Source of the DNA: Fervidicoccaceae archaeon
Lineage (GTDB): Archaea > Thermoproteota > Thermoprotei_A > Sulfolobales > Fervidicoccaceae
Assembly (NCBI GenBank): GCA_038878695.1
Contig: JAVZVD010000001.1
Location: forward strand, 1-64,000
Direction: 5' to 3'
DNA length: 64,000 bases
Position numbers and translations under genes: made by a program
The notes under the pieces: generated by a model
What the model was told of the DNA's origin: nothing
Database searches by the model: none
Seen by the model: the letters and a program-made list of their open reading frames with translations, nothing else
In this document: piece by piece, positions 27,376 to 35,023 of the stretch
How positions within the stretch are numbered: the first letter of the stretch is position 1
Layout of the letters: each line of letters begins with the position of its first letter

Positions 27376-28618
27376 TTAGACTCTTCACCACGTCGAGCAC
27401 TCTCCTCGCTACGATCCTCTTCGGACTCCTCTCGATCTTCAAGACCTCTGGTTTCTCTCCATAGAGCACTAGAACCTCGTTGAAGTCGGAGGCGAAACCC
27501 ACACCGGGGGTGCCTACGTTGTTCGCGACTATCACGTCGGCCCCGTACCACGTCTTCTTCTCGATTGCCTTCTCCGCGAGCTCCTCCTCGCTCTCGGCGA
27601 TCTCAGCGGCGAAGAGAACCAGAATCGTGCCAGGCTCGCGGCGCTCGGCAACTTCTCTCGAAATCTTCGGGGTCGGCACGAGTTGAAGGTTAATTGGCGA
27701 GGAGCTATCGAGCTTACCGTCAAAGACCGCGGCCGGGGCGAAATCGGTCGGGGCCGCCGCCAGTATCACAACATTAGGCTTGAAGACCTCTAGCTCCTCG
27801 AGAGTCCGCCTCGCCATCTCCCGCGTAGTCTCTACGCGGAACGCCCTACCGACGTCGTGCTCGATCCCAGAGAGAGGCCCGTGGACCAGCGAGACGCTGG
27901 CCCCTCTATACGAAGCCTCGACGGCGAGAGCCACGCCCATCTTCCCCGAGCTAGGGTTGCTTATGAATCTGACCCTGTCTATGTACTCCCTCGTGGGCCC
28001 CGCGGTAACGAGGACCCTCAAGCCGTCCAAGTCTTTGCCTCGGACCACGAGCGCCTCGGCGTGCCAGGCCAGGGCCCTCGGGTCGGGAAACTTGGCTCTA
28101 TTCCCCTCTACGCGAGGCTCGTGAACTACGAAGCCTGCCTCCCTGAGCTTACTCACCACGCCGAGCCTCTCCATTGATTTATATAGCGAGAGGTGCATTG
28201 CTGGAGCCAGTAATACTGGCTTGCCCTCTCCCAAGAATGAGTGAGCGGCCAGAGTTACGGCCGTGTCGGCGATGCCGTGAGCCAGCTTAGCCATGGTAGA
28301 TGCGGTGGCGGGGGCTACGAGTATGGCGTCGTGGGTCTCGGCTAACAAGATGTGTCCGACCTCTCCAGAGAACCTACCGCGATAGACGGGTCTCCCCGTG
28401 GCCCACTCGAACAACGCGGGAGAAATCAGCCTGGTGGCTTCGGAGCTCATAACCACGGTGACCTCTGCGCCGGCTCGCATAAGCTCCCTAGCGAGGTCTA
28501 CGCTCTTGTAGATCGCCGCGCTTGACGTGACACCTAACGCTATTTTGCGACCGCGGAGCTCCGTGGAGGCTTCCCCTATGATCTTCCTCGAGGGGTGATG
28601 CTCCCAGCCCCAACTCAA
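27356..28618 (-). CDS. coaBC: CoaBC: phosphopantothenoylcysteine synthetase/decarboxylase
   Basis: Bifunctional CoA enzyme. The N-terminal flavin decarboxylase (CoaC) shows GVTSSAAIYKSVDLAREL, VAPATASTMAKLAHGIAD and the active-site PAMHLSLYKSM. The C-terminal synthetase (CoaB) shows VTAGPTREYIDRVRFISNPSSGKMG. First gene of the operon coaBC-PoK-PPS. TTG start at 28618, with a TTTTTAATTTTTAAG promoter-like stretch on the minus strand about 40-55 bases upstream. Confidence 0.93.
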   Translation of the reverse strand: MSWGWEHHPSRKIIGEASTELRGRKIALGVTSSAAIYKSVDLARELMRAGAEVTVVMSSEATRLISPALFEWATGRPVYRGRFSGEVGHILLAETHDAILVAPATASTMAKLAHGIADTAVTLAAHSFLGEGKPVLLAPAMHLSLYKSMERLGVVSKLREAGFVVHEPRVEGNRAKFPDPRALAWHAEALVVRGKDLDGLRVLVTAGPTREYIDRVRFISNPSSGKMGVALAVEASYRGASVSLVHGPLSGIEHDVGRAFRVETTREMARRTLEELEVFKPNVVILAAAPTDFAPAAVFDGKLDSSSPINLQLVPTPKISREVAERREPGTILVLFAAEIAESEEELAEKAIEKKTWYGADVIVANNVGTPGVGFASDFNEVLVLYGEKPEVLKIERSPKRIVARRVLDVVKSLIEAKRG

Positions 28619-28645
28619 CGAGCGAGCGCCTCTCGCTAGTCTCCA

Positions 28646-28987
28646 ATGTCAAAGGACTTAAAAATTAAAAAAGAAATGATAAACCTGGGCTTCGATCGAG
28701 GAGGCAGACCTCTTCGCCTTATGTGGAGGAGGAAGGCGCATTTGTCGCGTAGGTTCTCTCCGAGCGAGCTCAAGAGCGCTCTGCTGCGCGATATAGCCGC
28801 CTCAAGCGACGAGGTCAAGATCGAGTTCTGTGAGTGGTTGAGCGATCTGACCGAGCGCGCGGTGGACTCTTGCGAGTGGAGTGAAATGTTGGGGATCGCG
28901 GAGAGGGAGGACAGCATCACGTGGCGCGACCTAGTGGCCTTCATGGTGAGTAGAGGGCTGAGGGTCAATGAGTCTTACTGGTTCTGA
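28646..28987 (+). CDS. Conserved-looking hypothetical protein (113 aa)
   Basis: A mostly helical, charged protein of up to 113 residues; no family recognised. Segments FSPSELKSALLRDIAASSDEVKIEFCEWLSDL and ITWRDLVAFMVSRGL read like coding sequence. The start is uncertain, because the first 10 codons coincide with a TATA-like stretch, and ATG at 28676 or 28721 could be the real start. It overlaps the next gene by 20 bases, so the two are probably co-expressed. Confidence 0.55.
   Translation: MSKDLKIKKEMINLGFDRGGRPLRLMWRRKAHLSRRFSPSELKSALLRDIAASSDEVKIEFCEWLSDLTERAVDSCEWSEMLGIAEREDSITWRDLVAFMVSRGLRVNESYWF
28654..28674. promoter_or_regulatory. AT-rich promoter region between coaBC and a hypothetical gene
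   Basis: CTTAAAAATTAAAAAAG is the densest AT stretch in this part of the window. On the minus strand it gives a TATA-like element about 40-55 bases upstream of the coaBC start. On the plus strand it lies within the first codons of the frame starting at 28646, so it is either coding there or that gene starts later (ATG 28676 or 28721). Confidence 0.4.
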
Positions 28988-29624
28988 GCTCTCTATGTGT
29001 AAGCTTGTGGACTTGCTCCGAGAGCTCGTGCAGAGGTCCAAGATCCTAGCGACCCCCGCGGACCTCTTAGGAATACTCCTCGTGACGACGCGAGGAGGGC
29101 CTATGGGCAGAGCTAGGCTAGCTCGCTCTCTGGGCCTCGGCGAAGGAGCGGCGCGGAGCCTGATACAAGTAGCGAAAAGAGCCGGGTTGGTGGAGACGAG
29201 CTCTAGGGGGGTGCGACCAGTCGAGTCTATCGTCGGGGAGTTGTCTAAGCTCAAAGTGGCGGAGCTCGCTCCCTCGAGCGATGTGCTGCCCTGGTCGAGC
29301 GCGGTCTTGGTCCAACTATGTGCTCGCCCCCCGCGACTGAACAAGGCCAACGCTCTGCGGGTGAGAGACGGAACGGTGAGATGGGGGGCCCTCGGCTGCG
29401 TAATAGCGGTCAATCTCCGAGGAGGGTTGCTAGAGGCTCCAGGCCTAGACGAGCCCGAGATATTGGGATCGCTGAAGAGCGAGCTGATGGGGAGCGTGGA
29501 GGAGTGCGAGGGCGTGATCGGTGTGCTGGGACGCGAAAGCCCCTACGGTCGCCCGTGGCCTCTAGTCTACGGCTTCCTCGAGGCCCTTTGCGAAGTCCTC
29601 GCCGAGAGGCTCGAGACGACATAG
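28968..29624 (+). CDS. Winged-helix protein, DUF4443-like
   Basis: A 218-residue protein with an N-terminal winged-helix domain (GRARLARSLGLGEGAARSLI, then QVAKRAGLVETSSRGVRPV, about residues 46-85) and a C-terminal domain without recognised motif. The layout resembles archaeal DUF4443 proteins, thought to be regulators or tRNA-related; that is family resemblance only. It overlaps the upstream hypothetical gene and is followed by two more uncharacterised genes on the same strand. Confidence 0.55.
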   Translation: MSLTGSELSMCKLVDLLRELVQRSKILATPADLLGILLVTTRGGPMGRARLARSLGLGEGAARSLIQVAKRAGLVETSSRGVRPVESIVGELSKLKVAELAPSSDVLPWSSAVLVQLCARPPRLNKANALRVRDGTVRWGALGCVIAVNLRGGLLEAPGLDEPEILGSLKSELMGSVEECEGVIGVLGRESPYGRPWPLVYGFLEALCEVLAERLETT

Positions 29625-29655
29625 CGAGGCGCTTTTTAGGAGGCGGCCCTCCTCG

Positions 29656-30036
29656 GTGGGTTGGGTGACCGTCGCGTTGTCTAGCAACACCGAGAGGTTG
29701 AGCACAGGTTACATCATAGTGGGAGCTTACGCCGACAAGGTCAGGAGAACTCTCTTCGCGCAAGCAAAGCGGCTCGGGCTCCAGGACAGCGAGGTCGCCA
29801 GAGCCTCGGCGGAGCTCAACATGGTGCTCTTCGAAGTGCTCGTGGGAGGGCTCAAAGCCGATAAAGGCGATGTGGTGAGGATCATCGTGAACTATAAAGT
29901 GTCCGACGGTAAGATCTCGTGGGATTACTCGAGCCTCAAAGTGGAGCTCTTTAAGAGGGTCCCCGATGATGATGTGACGCGCGCGCTCCAAGAGCTTCTA
30001 CCGAGAGCCTTGGAGTCTGCGCGGCGGCGCCAGTGA
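29656..30036 (+). CDS. DUF2258-like archaeal protein
   Basis: A 126-residue protein with the segment LSTGYIIVGAYADKVRRTLFAQ, which I associate with the archaeal DUF2258 family (function unknown). The remainder has alternating beta strands and a helical, basic C-terminus ending in RRRQ, compatible with nucleic-acid binding, which is inference. GTG at 29656 or 29665 could be the start. It is in the same direction as its neighbours, with gaps of 31 and 21 bases. Confidence 0.6.
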   Translation: MGWVTVALSSNTERLSTGYIIVGAYADKVRRTLFAQAKRLGLQDSEVARASAELNMVLFEVLVGGLKADKGDVVRIIVNYKVSDGKISWDYSSLKVELFKRVPDDDVTRALQELLPRALESARRRQ

Positions 30037-30057
30037 GAGAAGCGGCGAACCCGACTG

Positions 30058-30681
30058 GTGCGTTATTTCGCTGTTTTAGTCGCCCTACCTCAGTTAAAAC
30101 CTAGCGTTTATTCCTCGAGGCTCGTAGAGAGGCCGGGGGAGCTCTTGGTTCGGCCTCTCTCCGAGCCTCTGTTGACGCCGATCTTCGGGAGAGGCTTCTT
30201 CGTGCTCTGCCAAGACGGCGTGGCCCAGACCGTGATCTTCGACTATCTCGACAAGACCAAGTACTATTGGAGCCTCCTCGAGGCGGGAGACGTAGAAGCC
30301 CTCAGACGAGAGGAAACTATGATAGAGAGGAACATGCAGAGGCTCGTAGACGAGGAGCATATAACGTTCAATGGGAGACGCGTCAAACCTCGCGTGCTTT
30401 GCGCGAAGATCTCGTGCGATCTCCCCGGGCGTGTCTCCTTCGTGTTCTCGATTAGGTGGCCTCTGTCGTTGAGGCGAGGCGAGAACGTCTACGAAAATGT
30501 CTACGAACCCGAGGAAGCTGAGTACAGCTACCAGGTCATCTGGTATCTACCAAGGAAGGCCAGGAACGTTCGCTCGAACTTCGGCGTACCCGTCGAGCTC
30601 AGGAGAGGGAACGTCCTGCTCTTCTACGTCAAGCGAGGTTACAGAACGCCCGGTCGCGAGGAGCTGAGGTTCGAGCTCTGA
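30058..30681 (+). CDS. Hypothetical protein (207 aa)
   Basis: Unrecognised soluble protein. The sequence is rich in beta-strand-like stretches (RGFFVLCQDGVAQTVIFDYL, GRVSFVFSIRWPLSLRRGE) and aromatic residues; no Cys clusters, membrane segments or nucleotide-binding loops are seen. It is the last of four collinear uncharacterised genes (28646-30681) and is convergent with aspS, 14 bases apart. Codon use resembles its neighbours, so it is probably a native gene. Confidence 0.6.
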   Translation: MRYFAVLVALPQLKPSVYSSRLVERPGELLVRPLSEPLLTPIFGRGFFVLCQDGVAQTVIFDYLDKTKYYWSLLEAGDVEALRREETMIERNMQRLVDEEHITFNGRRVKPRVLCAKISCDLPGRVSFVFSIRWPLSLRRGENVYENVYEPEEAEYSYQVIWYLPRKARNVRSNFGVPVELRRGNVLLFYVKRGYRTPGREELRFEL

Positions 30682-30695
30682 GCGGCTCGAGGGCC

Positions 30696-32015
30696 TTAGG
30701 GGGAGAGCCTCTCCGGGTCCCTGGGGAGGAGCCTGGCCTCTCTGATGTTCTTGAGCTCGAGGAGACTCATGACGAATCTCTCGAGCCCGAGTCCGGCTCC
30801 CCCATGCGGAGGCATGCCGTAACGGAAGAATCTCAGGTAGAACTCGAATCCCTCGGGCCTCAACCCCTTTTCCTCGATTTGACGTCGAAGGACGTCTGGT
30901 CTGTGCTCTCTCTGACTACCGCTAACGATCTCTACGCCTCGGTAGAGCAGATCGAAGCTCAGCGTAAGGCTGGGATCATCGGGTCTCCTCATCGTGTAGA
31001 AGGGCCTAGCCTCCCATGGAAAGTCCGTTACGAAGACTAGGTCGGCTCCGTGCTCTCTCGAGAAGACCTCGCCCAGCGCGCGCTCCCCTTCGGCTCCGAG
31101 CTCCGCCGCGTCGACCGTCACACCTCGCGCTTCCAAAAGCTTCTTGGCCTCTGCAAAGGCGATCCTCGGGACCTCCCGAGGCTCCTTCACCTCGACTCCG
31201 AGGTGCTCTCTCAACTCCCCCCCCAACGAGTTCCTGACCCTCGATATAGCGTATTTCACCGCGGCCTCAACGACGTCCATGACGTCCTCCGGCCCGGATA
31301 TGAAGCTCATCTCAATATCGATCGACTCGTACTCTGTCAAATGCCTCGTCGTGTGGTGCTTCTCGGCTCTATAGGCCGGACCCACCTCGAATACTCTCTC
31401 GAAGCCAGCCGCCATGAGCATTTGCTTGTAGAGCTGAGGACTTTGAGCTAGGAAAGCGCTCTTGTCGAAGTAGATTACCGGGAACACGTCTGCCCCCCCT
31501 TCGGTGGCCTCCGCCACGATCTTCGGCGTGAAGACCTCAACGAAGCCGCGACTGCGGTAAAACTCACGCAGAGCATTGACGAGCTCGTCCACCACTCGAA
31601 ATATGAGGATGTTGCGGCGGCTCCTGAGGTCTAGGAACCTCCAATCCAACCTCTTGCTCAATCCCGTCTTTTCCCAATCGTTGGGGTCTATAGGGATGGG
31701 CCTCTCCGAGCGCGCCAGGACGTGGAGTTCTTCCGCCACGAGCTCTTTGCCACCTAGGCTCGCCGTGCTCTCGACAATCGTTCCTACGAACGCCACCACG
31801 TCCTCGCGGCCCAGATCCACGACCTCTTCGTATAGACTCGGGTTCCTGTCCTTTTTGACCACGATCTGCATTTTCCCAGACCTGTCTCGCACCACCACGA
31901 ACGCGACCTTACCCACGACTCTGAGGGCGTCTACCCAACCGGCAACGACCGCGCGAGCTCCTGGAGGAAGTCTCAGAGCCTCGCTCGTGCTCACGCGCGC
32001 TCTCAAGACGTCCAT
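30696..32015 (-). CDS. aspS: Aspartyl-tRNA synthetase, archaeal type
   Basis: Class IIb aminoacyl-tRNA synthetase charging tRNA(Asp). The N-terminal OB-fold anticodon-binding domain (VAGWVDALRVVGKVAFVVVRD) precedes the catalytic core with motif 1 (FYRSRGFVEVFTPKIV), motif 2 (VFEVGPAYRAEKHHTTRHL) and motif 3 (GLGLERFVMSLL). ATG 32015 is preferred over GTG 32027 because GAGGTGAG sits 8-10 bases upstream of it. Whether the enzyme is discriminating or also makes Asp-tRNA(Asn) cannot be read with certainty. Its promoter appears to overlap the end of korC. Confidence 0.93.
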   Translation of the reverse strand: MDVLRARVSTSEALRLPPGARAVVAGWVDALRVVGKVAFVVVRDRSGKMQIVVKKDRNPSLYEEVVDLGREDVVAFVGTIVESTASLGGKELVAEELHVLARSERPIPIDPNDWEKTGLSKRLDWRFLDLRSRRNILIFRVVDELVNALREFYRSRGFVEVFTPKIVAEATEGGADVFPVIYFDKSAFLAQSPQLYKQMLMAAGFERVFEVGPAYRAEKHHTTRHLTEYESIDIEMSFISGPEDVMDVVEAAVKYAISRVRNSLGGELREHLGVEVKEPREVPRIAFAEAKKLLEARGVTVDAAELGAEGERALGEVFSREHGADLVFVTDFPWEARPFYTMRRPDDPSLTLSFDLLYRGVEIVSGSQREHRPDVLRRQIEEKGLRPEGFEFYLRFFRYGMPPHGGAGLGLERFVMSLLELKNIREARLLPRDPERLSP

Positions 32016-32098
32016 GCGTGGTCTCACCTCTCGGGACAGAGCTTATCCCCGGCGCTGCAGACTCGAAAAATCATCATTCTCGAGCGGAACCTCACAAT

Positions 32099-32124
32099 AT
32101 ATAATATTACGATATAATATTACG
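32099..32124. repeat. Tandem 13-base AT-rich duplication at korC end/aspS promoter
   Basis: ATATAATATTACG occurs twice head to tail (32099-32111, 32112-32124), adjoining more AT sequence at 32094-32100. It covers the last codons and stop of korC (TAA at 32107-32109, minus strand) and provides TATA-like sequence about 80-105 bases upstream of the aspS start. It is the most AT-rich spot nearby. Confidence 0.8.
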
Positions 32125-32697
32125 AGCTCGCTCCCGAGGGCCTCCACTCTTTTTAGCGAGCTCGGCCCCTGCTCTCAGCGCCTTGAGGTTCCGCTCGAGA
32201 GAGGAGCTTTGGCGAACGAGCAGGTCCTTCAGCGCCTCCTCGAGAGAGCTCAGCCTGACCAGGTCAGTCGCCGATGCCACGTAGCCGACGGCCACCACGT
32301 TGATCGCCGAGCGGGTTCCGGCTGCCTCGAGCGCTGTCGATATGAGGTCTTCACTCACGATCTTCGGCCCCTCGGCCTCGAAGCGGGCCCCCGTCGCCTC
32401 GACCAAGCTCCGTTCTATCAATATCAGCGAGTCCTCCGCTGCGATGTGTGCATACTTCTCGTAAGCCTCCTGAGAGAGCAGAACCAAGACGTTGGCTCTC
32501 CTCACTCTCGGATACGTTATCGGCTCGTCGCTGATCACGACGTCGCTTCTGCTAACTCCGCCTCGAGCCTCGGGACCGTAGAGCTGAGAGTGCACAGCGT
32601 GTAGACCTTCGTAGAGCGCTGCTGCTCTGGCTAGCAGAAGGCCCGCAAAGATTACTCCCTGACCTCCTCGACCCCCGAAGAGAACTTCGACTCTCAA
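32107..32697 (-). CDS. korC: 2-oxoacid:ferredoxin oxidoreductase, gamma subunit
   Basis: Gamma subunit of a four-subunit 2-oxoacid (probably 2-oxoglutarate):ferredoxin oxidoreductase. FGGRGGQGVIFAGLLLARAA and QLYGPEARGGVSRSDVVIS are the family signatures. 196 residues. The TTG start overlaps the korB stop as TTGA. The last codons (RNIIS) lie in a tandem AT-rich duplication that may have changed the natural end of the protein. Last gene of korDABC. Confidence 0.9.
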   Translation of the reverse strand: MRVEVLFGGRGGQGVIFAGLLLARAAALYEGLHAVHSQLYGPEARGGVSRSDVVISDEPITYPRVRRANVLVLLSQEAYEKYAHIAAEDSLILIERSLVEATGARFEAEGPKIVSEDLISTALEAAGTRSAINVVAVGYVASATDLVRLSSLEEALKDLLVRQSSSLERNLKALRAGAELAKKSGGPRERARNIIS

Positions 32698-33539
32698 GGC
32701 CTGCTCTTCCCCGCGAGCTCTTCGCTAATCGCGCTCATGGCGTGTCTGAAGTAGCTTTCCACGAAGCCCGGCTCGTCCCTGTCGGCTAACTCGCCGAGCC
32801 TCATCCTCCCGGCTGGCTCTTCCGATGGAAGCGCGAAGTTCTTCCTCAACCATGCCGAGAAATCGCCGAGGCTCTTGAGGCCATTGAGCCTCCCGAAGTA
32901 CGTGGGACAGGGCGTTACGAATTCCACCAACCTGAAGCCGCGCTTCTTCTTGAAGGCCTTGAGTAAGCTGTTGATTCCGGAGACGTAATCTAGGAAGGTC
33001 CACCTGGCCGCGTAGTTCGCACCGGCCGCCGCGACGAGCGCGACTAAGTCAGTGGGCCTCTCGAAGTTGCCGCGAGGAGCGCTCGTTGTCGCACAGTGAG
33101 TCGGAGTGGTGGGCCCGGTCTGTCCGCCAGTCATGCCGTAGTTGAAGTTGTTCACGACCACCACCACGACGTCTAAGTTCCTCCTAGCCGCGTGGAAGAG
33201 GTGGTTCCCGCCAATGGCGGCCAGGTCCCCGTCGCCAGCGAACACTAACACCTCCAGGTCGGGCCTAGCCAGCTTCACGCCCGTGGCGAAGGCTAGAGCT
33301 CGGCCGTGCGTTGTATGAAGACTGTCGAATTTTACGTAGCCGGTCACTCTAGAGGAGCAACCTATGCCGCTTATCCAGACAAGCCTCTTCGGGTCGAGCT
33401 CCGCTAAGTCTATCGCGTGAAGCACGTACTTCAAGACCGTGCCTATGCCGCAGCCAGCGCAGAAGATCGTCGGGAGTCTGTCCTCGCGCAGGAATCTTCG
33501 CTTGAGAGAGGAGCTCAGGGCCAAATCTCGCAGCCTCAA
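32694..33539 (-). CDS. korB: 2-oxoacid:ferredoxin oxidoreductase, beta subunit
   Basis: TPP-binding beta subunit. The ThDP motif GDGDLAAIGGNHLFHAARRNLD with a later NNFNYGMTGGQ is clear, and FCAGCGIG plus GIGCSSR provide Fe-S ligands. I place the start at TTG 33539, which overlaps the korA stop as TTGA, like the korC and korA junctions; a longer frame to 33623 would overlap korA by 88 bases and adds no conserved sequence. Product 281 residues. It works with KorA, KorC and the ferredoxin-like KorD to oxidise 2-oxoacids with CoA and reduce ferredoxin. Confidence 0.9.
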   Translation of the reverse strand: MRLRDLALSSSLKRRFLREDRLPTIFCAGCGIGTVLKYVLHAIDLAELDPKRLVWISGIGCSSRVTGYVKFDSLHTTHGRALAFATGVKLARPDLEVLVFAGDGDLAAIGGNHLFHAARRNLDVVVVVVNNFNYGMTGGQTGPTTPTHCATTSAPRGNFERPTDLVALVAAAGANYAARWTFLDYVSGINSLLKAFKKKRGFRLVEFVTPCPTYFGRLNGLKSLGDFSAWLRKNFALPSEEPAGRMRLGELADRDEPGFVESYFRHAMSAISEELAGKSRP

Positions 33540-34699
33540 GAGCTGGCCGCCCTCGCTATATCTTCGGGCTCCGGCAACTTCCCCCCGAGGGAGCAGACCG
33601 AGATGAGGTGAGAATCGCAGCACGTGTGGAGCCTTATCAGCCTATGCAGCTGCCCCAAGCTCATTTCGACAACGACCACCTTCTCGCGGTCGCTCAAAGC
33701 TCTTCGAAGCACCTCGCCATCGATGGGCCACAGAGTCTTTAGCCTCAGAAGGCCTGCTCTCACTCCGTTGCGCCTGAGGATTCTAACGGCCTCCGCTGCC
33801 GACCTGGCCGCTATCCCGTACGCTACCACGACCACCTCGGCTTCCTCTAGCTCCAAAGCGTCGTAGGAGAAGATCTTCCTCGCGTTGCCTTCTATCTTCT
33901 CCACTAGCCTTCTCACAAGCTTCTCGTGAATCTCGGGCTCGTTGGTCATTGGATATCCTCTCTCATCATGCGTGAGCCCGGTGACATGGACGGCGTGACC
34001 GCGACCGAGGAGCGGCATGGGGGGGACCTTCGTGTCAAGCCAATCGAAGTAAGGCAATGAGGCCTGCTCGGGGCTCGCCACAGCTCTGTACTTCACCTCA
34101 AGCTCGTCGGGCTCGGGTATTTTGACGAGTTCCCTCAGTCGCGCCACCTCCCCGTCCATTAGCAAGATCACGGGGACTCGATACTCCTCGGAGAGATTGA
34201 AAGCCTCGATGGTTAAATCGAACGCCTCCTGCGCGCTCCAAGGAGAGAGAACAATTTTGCTCTGATCGCCGTGGAGTCCCCAGACGGCTTGGAGGAGATC
34301 TCCTTGAGACGACATCGTCGGTTGACCGGTCGAAGGTCCTCCGCGTTGCACGTCAACTACGACAACTGGCGTCTCCGTCATCACGGCGTAGCCGAGCCCC
34401 TCCATCATGAGGCTGAAACCGGGACCACTCGTGGCGGTCATAGACTTGACTCCGGTCCAAGAGGCTCCGATCGCCGCAGCTAGAGCTGCGATTTCATCCT
34501 CGAGCTGCAGAGCCACGCCTCCGACTAGAGGCATGAGCCTCATCATGTTCTCAAGTATCTCATTGGCGGGCGTTATTGGGTAGCCGGCGAAGAATCTACA
34601 GCCGGCCATTATGGCAGCTCTGACCACGGCCTCGTTGCCTTGGACGAAGTCTCGCGTTCCCGCTGGGAAAGGAAGGCGACTCAGGCGCGAGAGCCTCAA
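33536..34699 (-). CDS. korA: 2-oxoacid:ferredoxin oxidoreductase, alpha subunit
   Basis: Alpha subunit, 387 residues from TTG 34699, which overlaps the korD stop as TTGA. The longer frame to 34774 would read through most of the korD 3' end and is rejected. Signatures are FVQGNEAVVRAAIMAGCRFF, GYPITPANEI, MTATSGPGFSLMMEGLGYA and QRGGPSTGQPT. The last fits KorA-type subunits of 2-oxoglutarate or branched-chain 2-oxoacid enzymes rather than the pyruvate enzyme. Substrate choice remains open. Confidence 0.9.
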   Translation of the reverse strand: MRLSRLSRLPFPAGTRDFVQGNEAVVRAAIMAGCRFFAGYPITPANEILENMMRLMPLVGGVALQLEDEIAALAAAIGASWTGVKSMTATSGPGFSLMMEGLGYAVMTETPVVVVDVQRGGPSTGQPTMSSQGDLLQAVWGLHGDQSKIVLSPWSAQEAFDLTIEAFNLSEEYRVPVILLMDGEVARLRELVKIPEPDELEVKYRAVASPEQASLPYFDWLDTKVPPMPLLGRGHAVHVTGLTHDERGYPMTNEPEIHEKLVRRLVEKIEGNARKIFSYDALELEEAEVVVVAYGIAARSAAEAVRILRRNGVRAGLLRLKTLWPIDGEVLRRALSDREKVVVVEMSLGQLHRLIRLHTCCDSHLISVCSLGGKLPEPEDIARAASS

Positions 34700-34992
34700 C
34701 GCGCCCCCCCGCTCGCGTCTACTTCGATTGCGAAGTCCGGGCATAGCATCTCGCAGAGCCTGCAACCCGTACACTTATCGAGGCGCAGGGGCTCGGGCAG
34801 AGCGTAGCCGCGGCTGTTAACTCTGCTTGGCGACTCTTCCAGGACGCCCTGAGGACACGCCTCGACGCACAGCATGCAGCCTTTACACAGCGAGGGCTCC
34901 ACCCTCAATACGAGATCGCCGCGCGAGTAATTGAGGAGGCGGAGCTCAACTCGCCGCCTAAGAGCTCCCTCCGCGTGTTCTCGCGCTCTCAT
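34696..34992 (-). CDS. korD: 2-oxoacid:ferredoxin oxidoreductase, delta (ferredoxin-like) subunit
   Basis: A 98-residue 2x[4Fe-4S] protein with two CxxCxxCxxxCP clusters: CKGCMLCVEACP and CTGCRLCEMLCP. It carries electrons from the TPP site to external ferredoxin. ATG start. First gene of korDABC; it lies 31 bases after the sufB stop, so the Suf and Kor genes may share a transcript on this strand. Confidence 0.9.
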   Translation of the reverse strand: MRAREHAEGALRRRVELRLLNYSRGDLVLRVEPSLCKGCMLCVEACPQGVLEESPSRVNSRGYALPEPLRLDKCTGCRLCEMLCPDFAIEVDASGGAR

Positions 34993-35023
34993 CGTGACGC
35001 TCAGCTCCGAGCCAAGAAGCTCC

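Noticed and set aside
31576-32604. Long open frame on the plus strand opposite aspS and korC
   Set aside because: Its translation is low-complexity Ser/Thr/Arg-rich sequence, and both genes it opposes are well-conserved; it is an antisense shadow of GC-rich codons.
33540-33623. Longer korB start
   Set aside because: It would overlap korA by 88 bases and adds non-conserved sequence; the TTGA junction at 33536-33539 explains the start better. The same logic shortened korA, hypE, mcm and the dephospho-CoA kinase.
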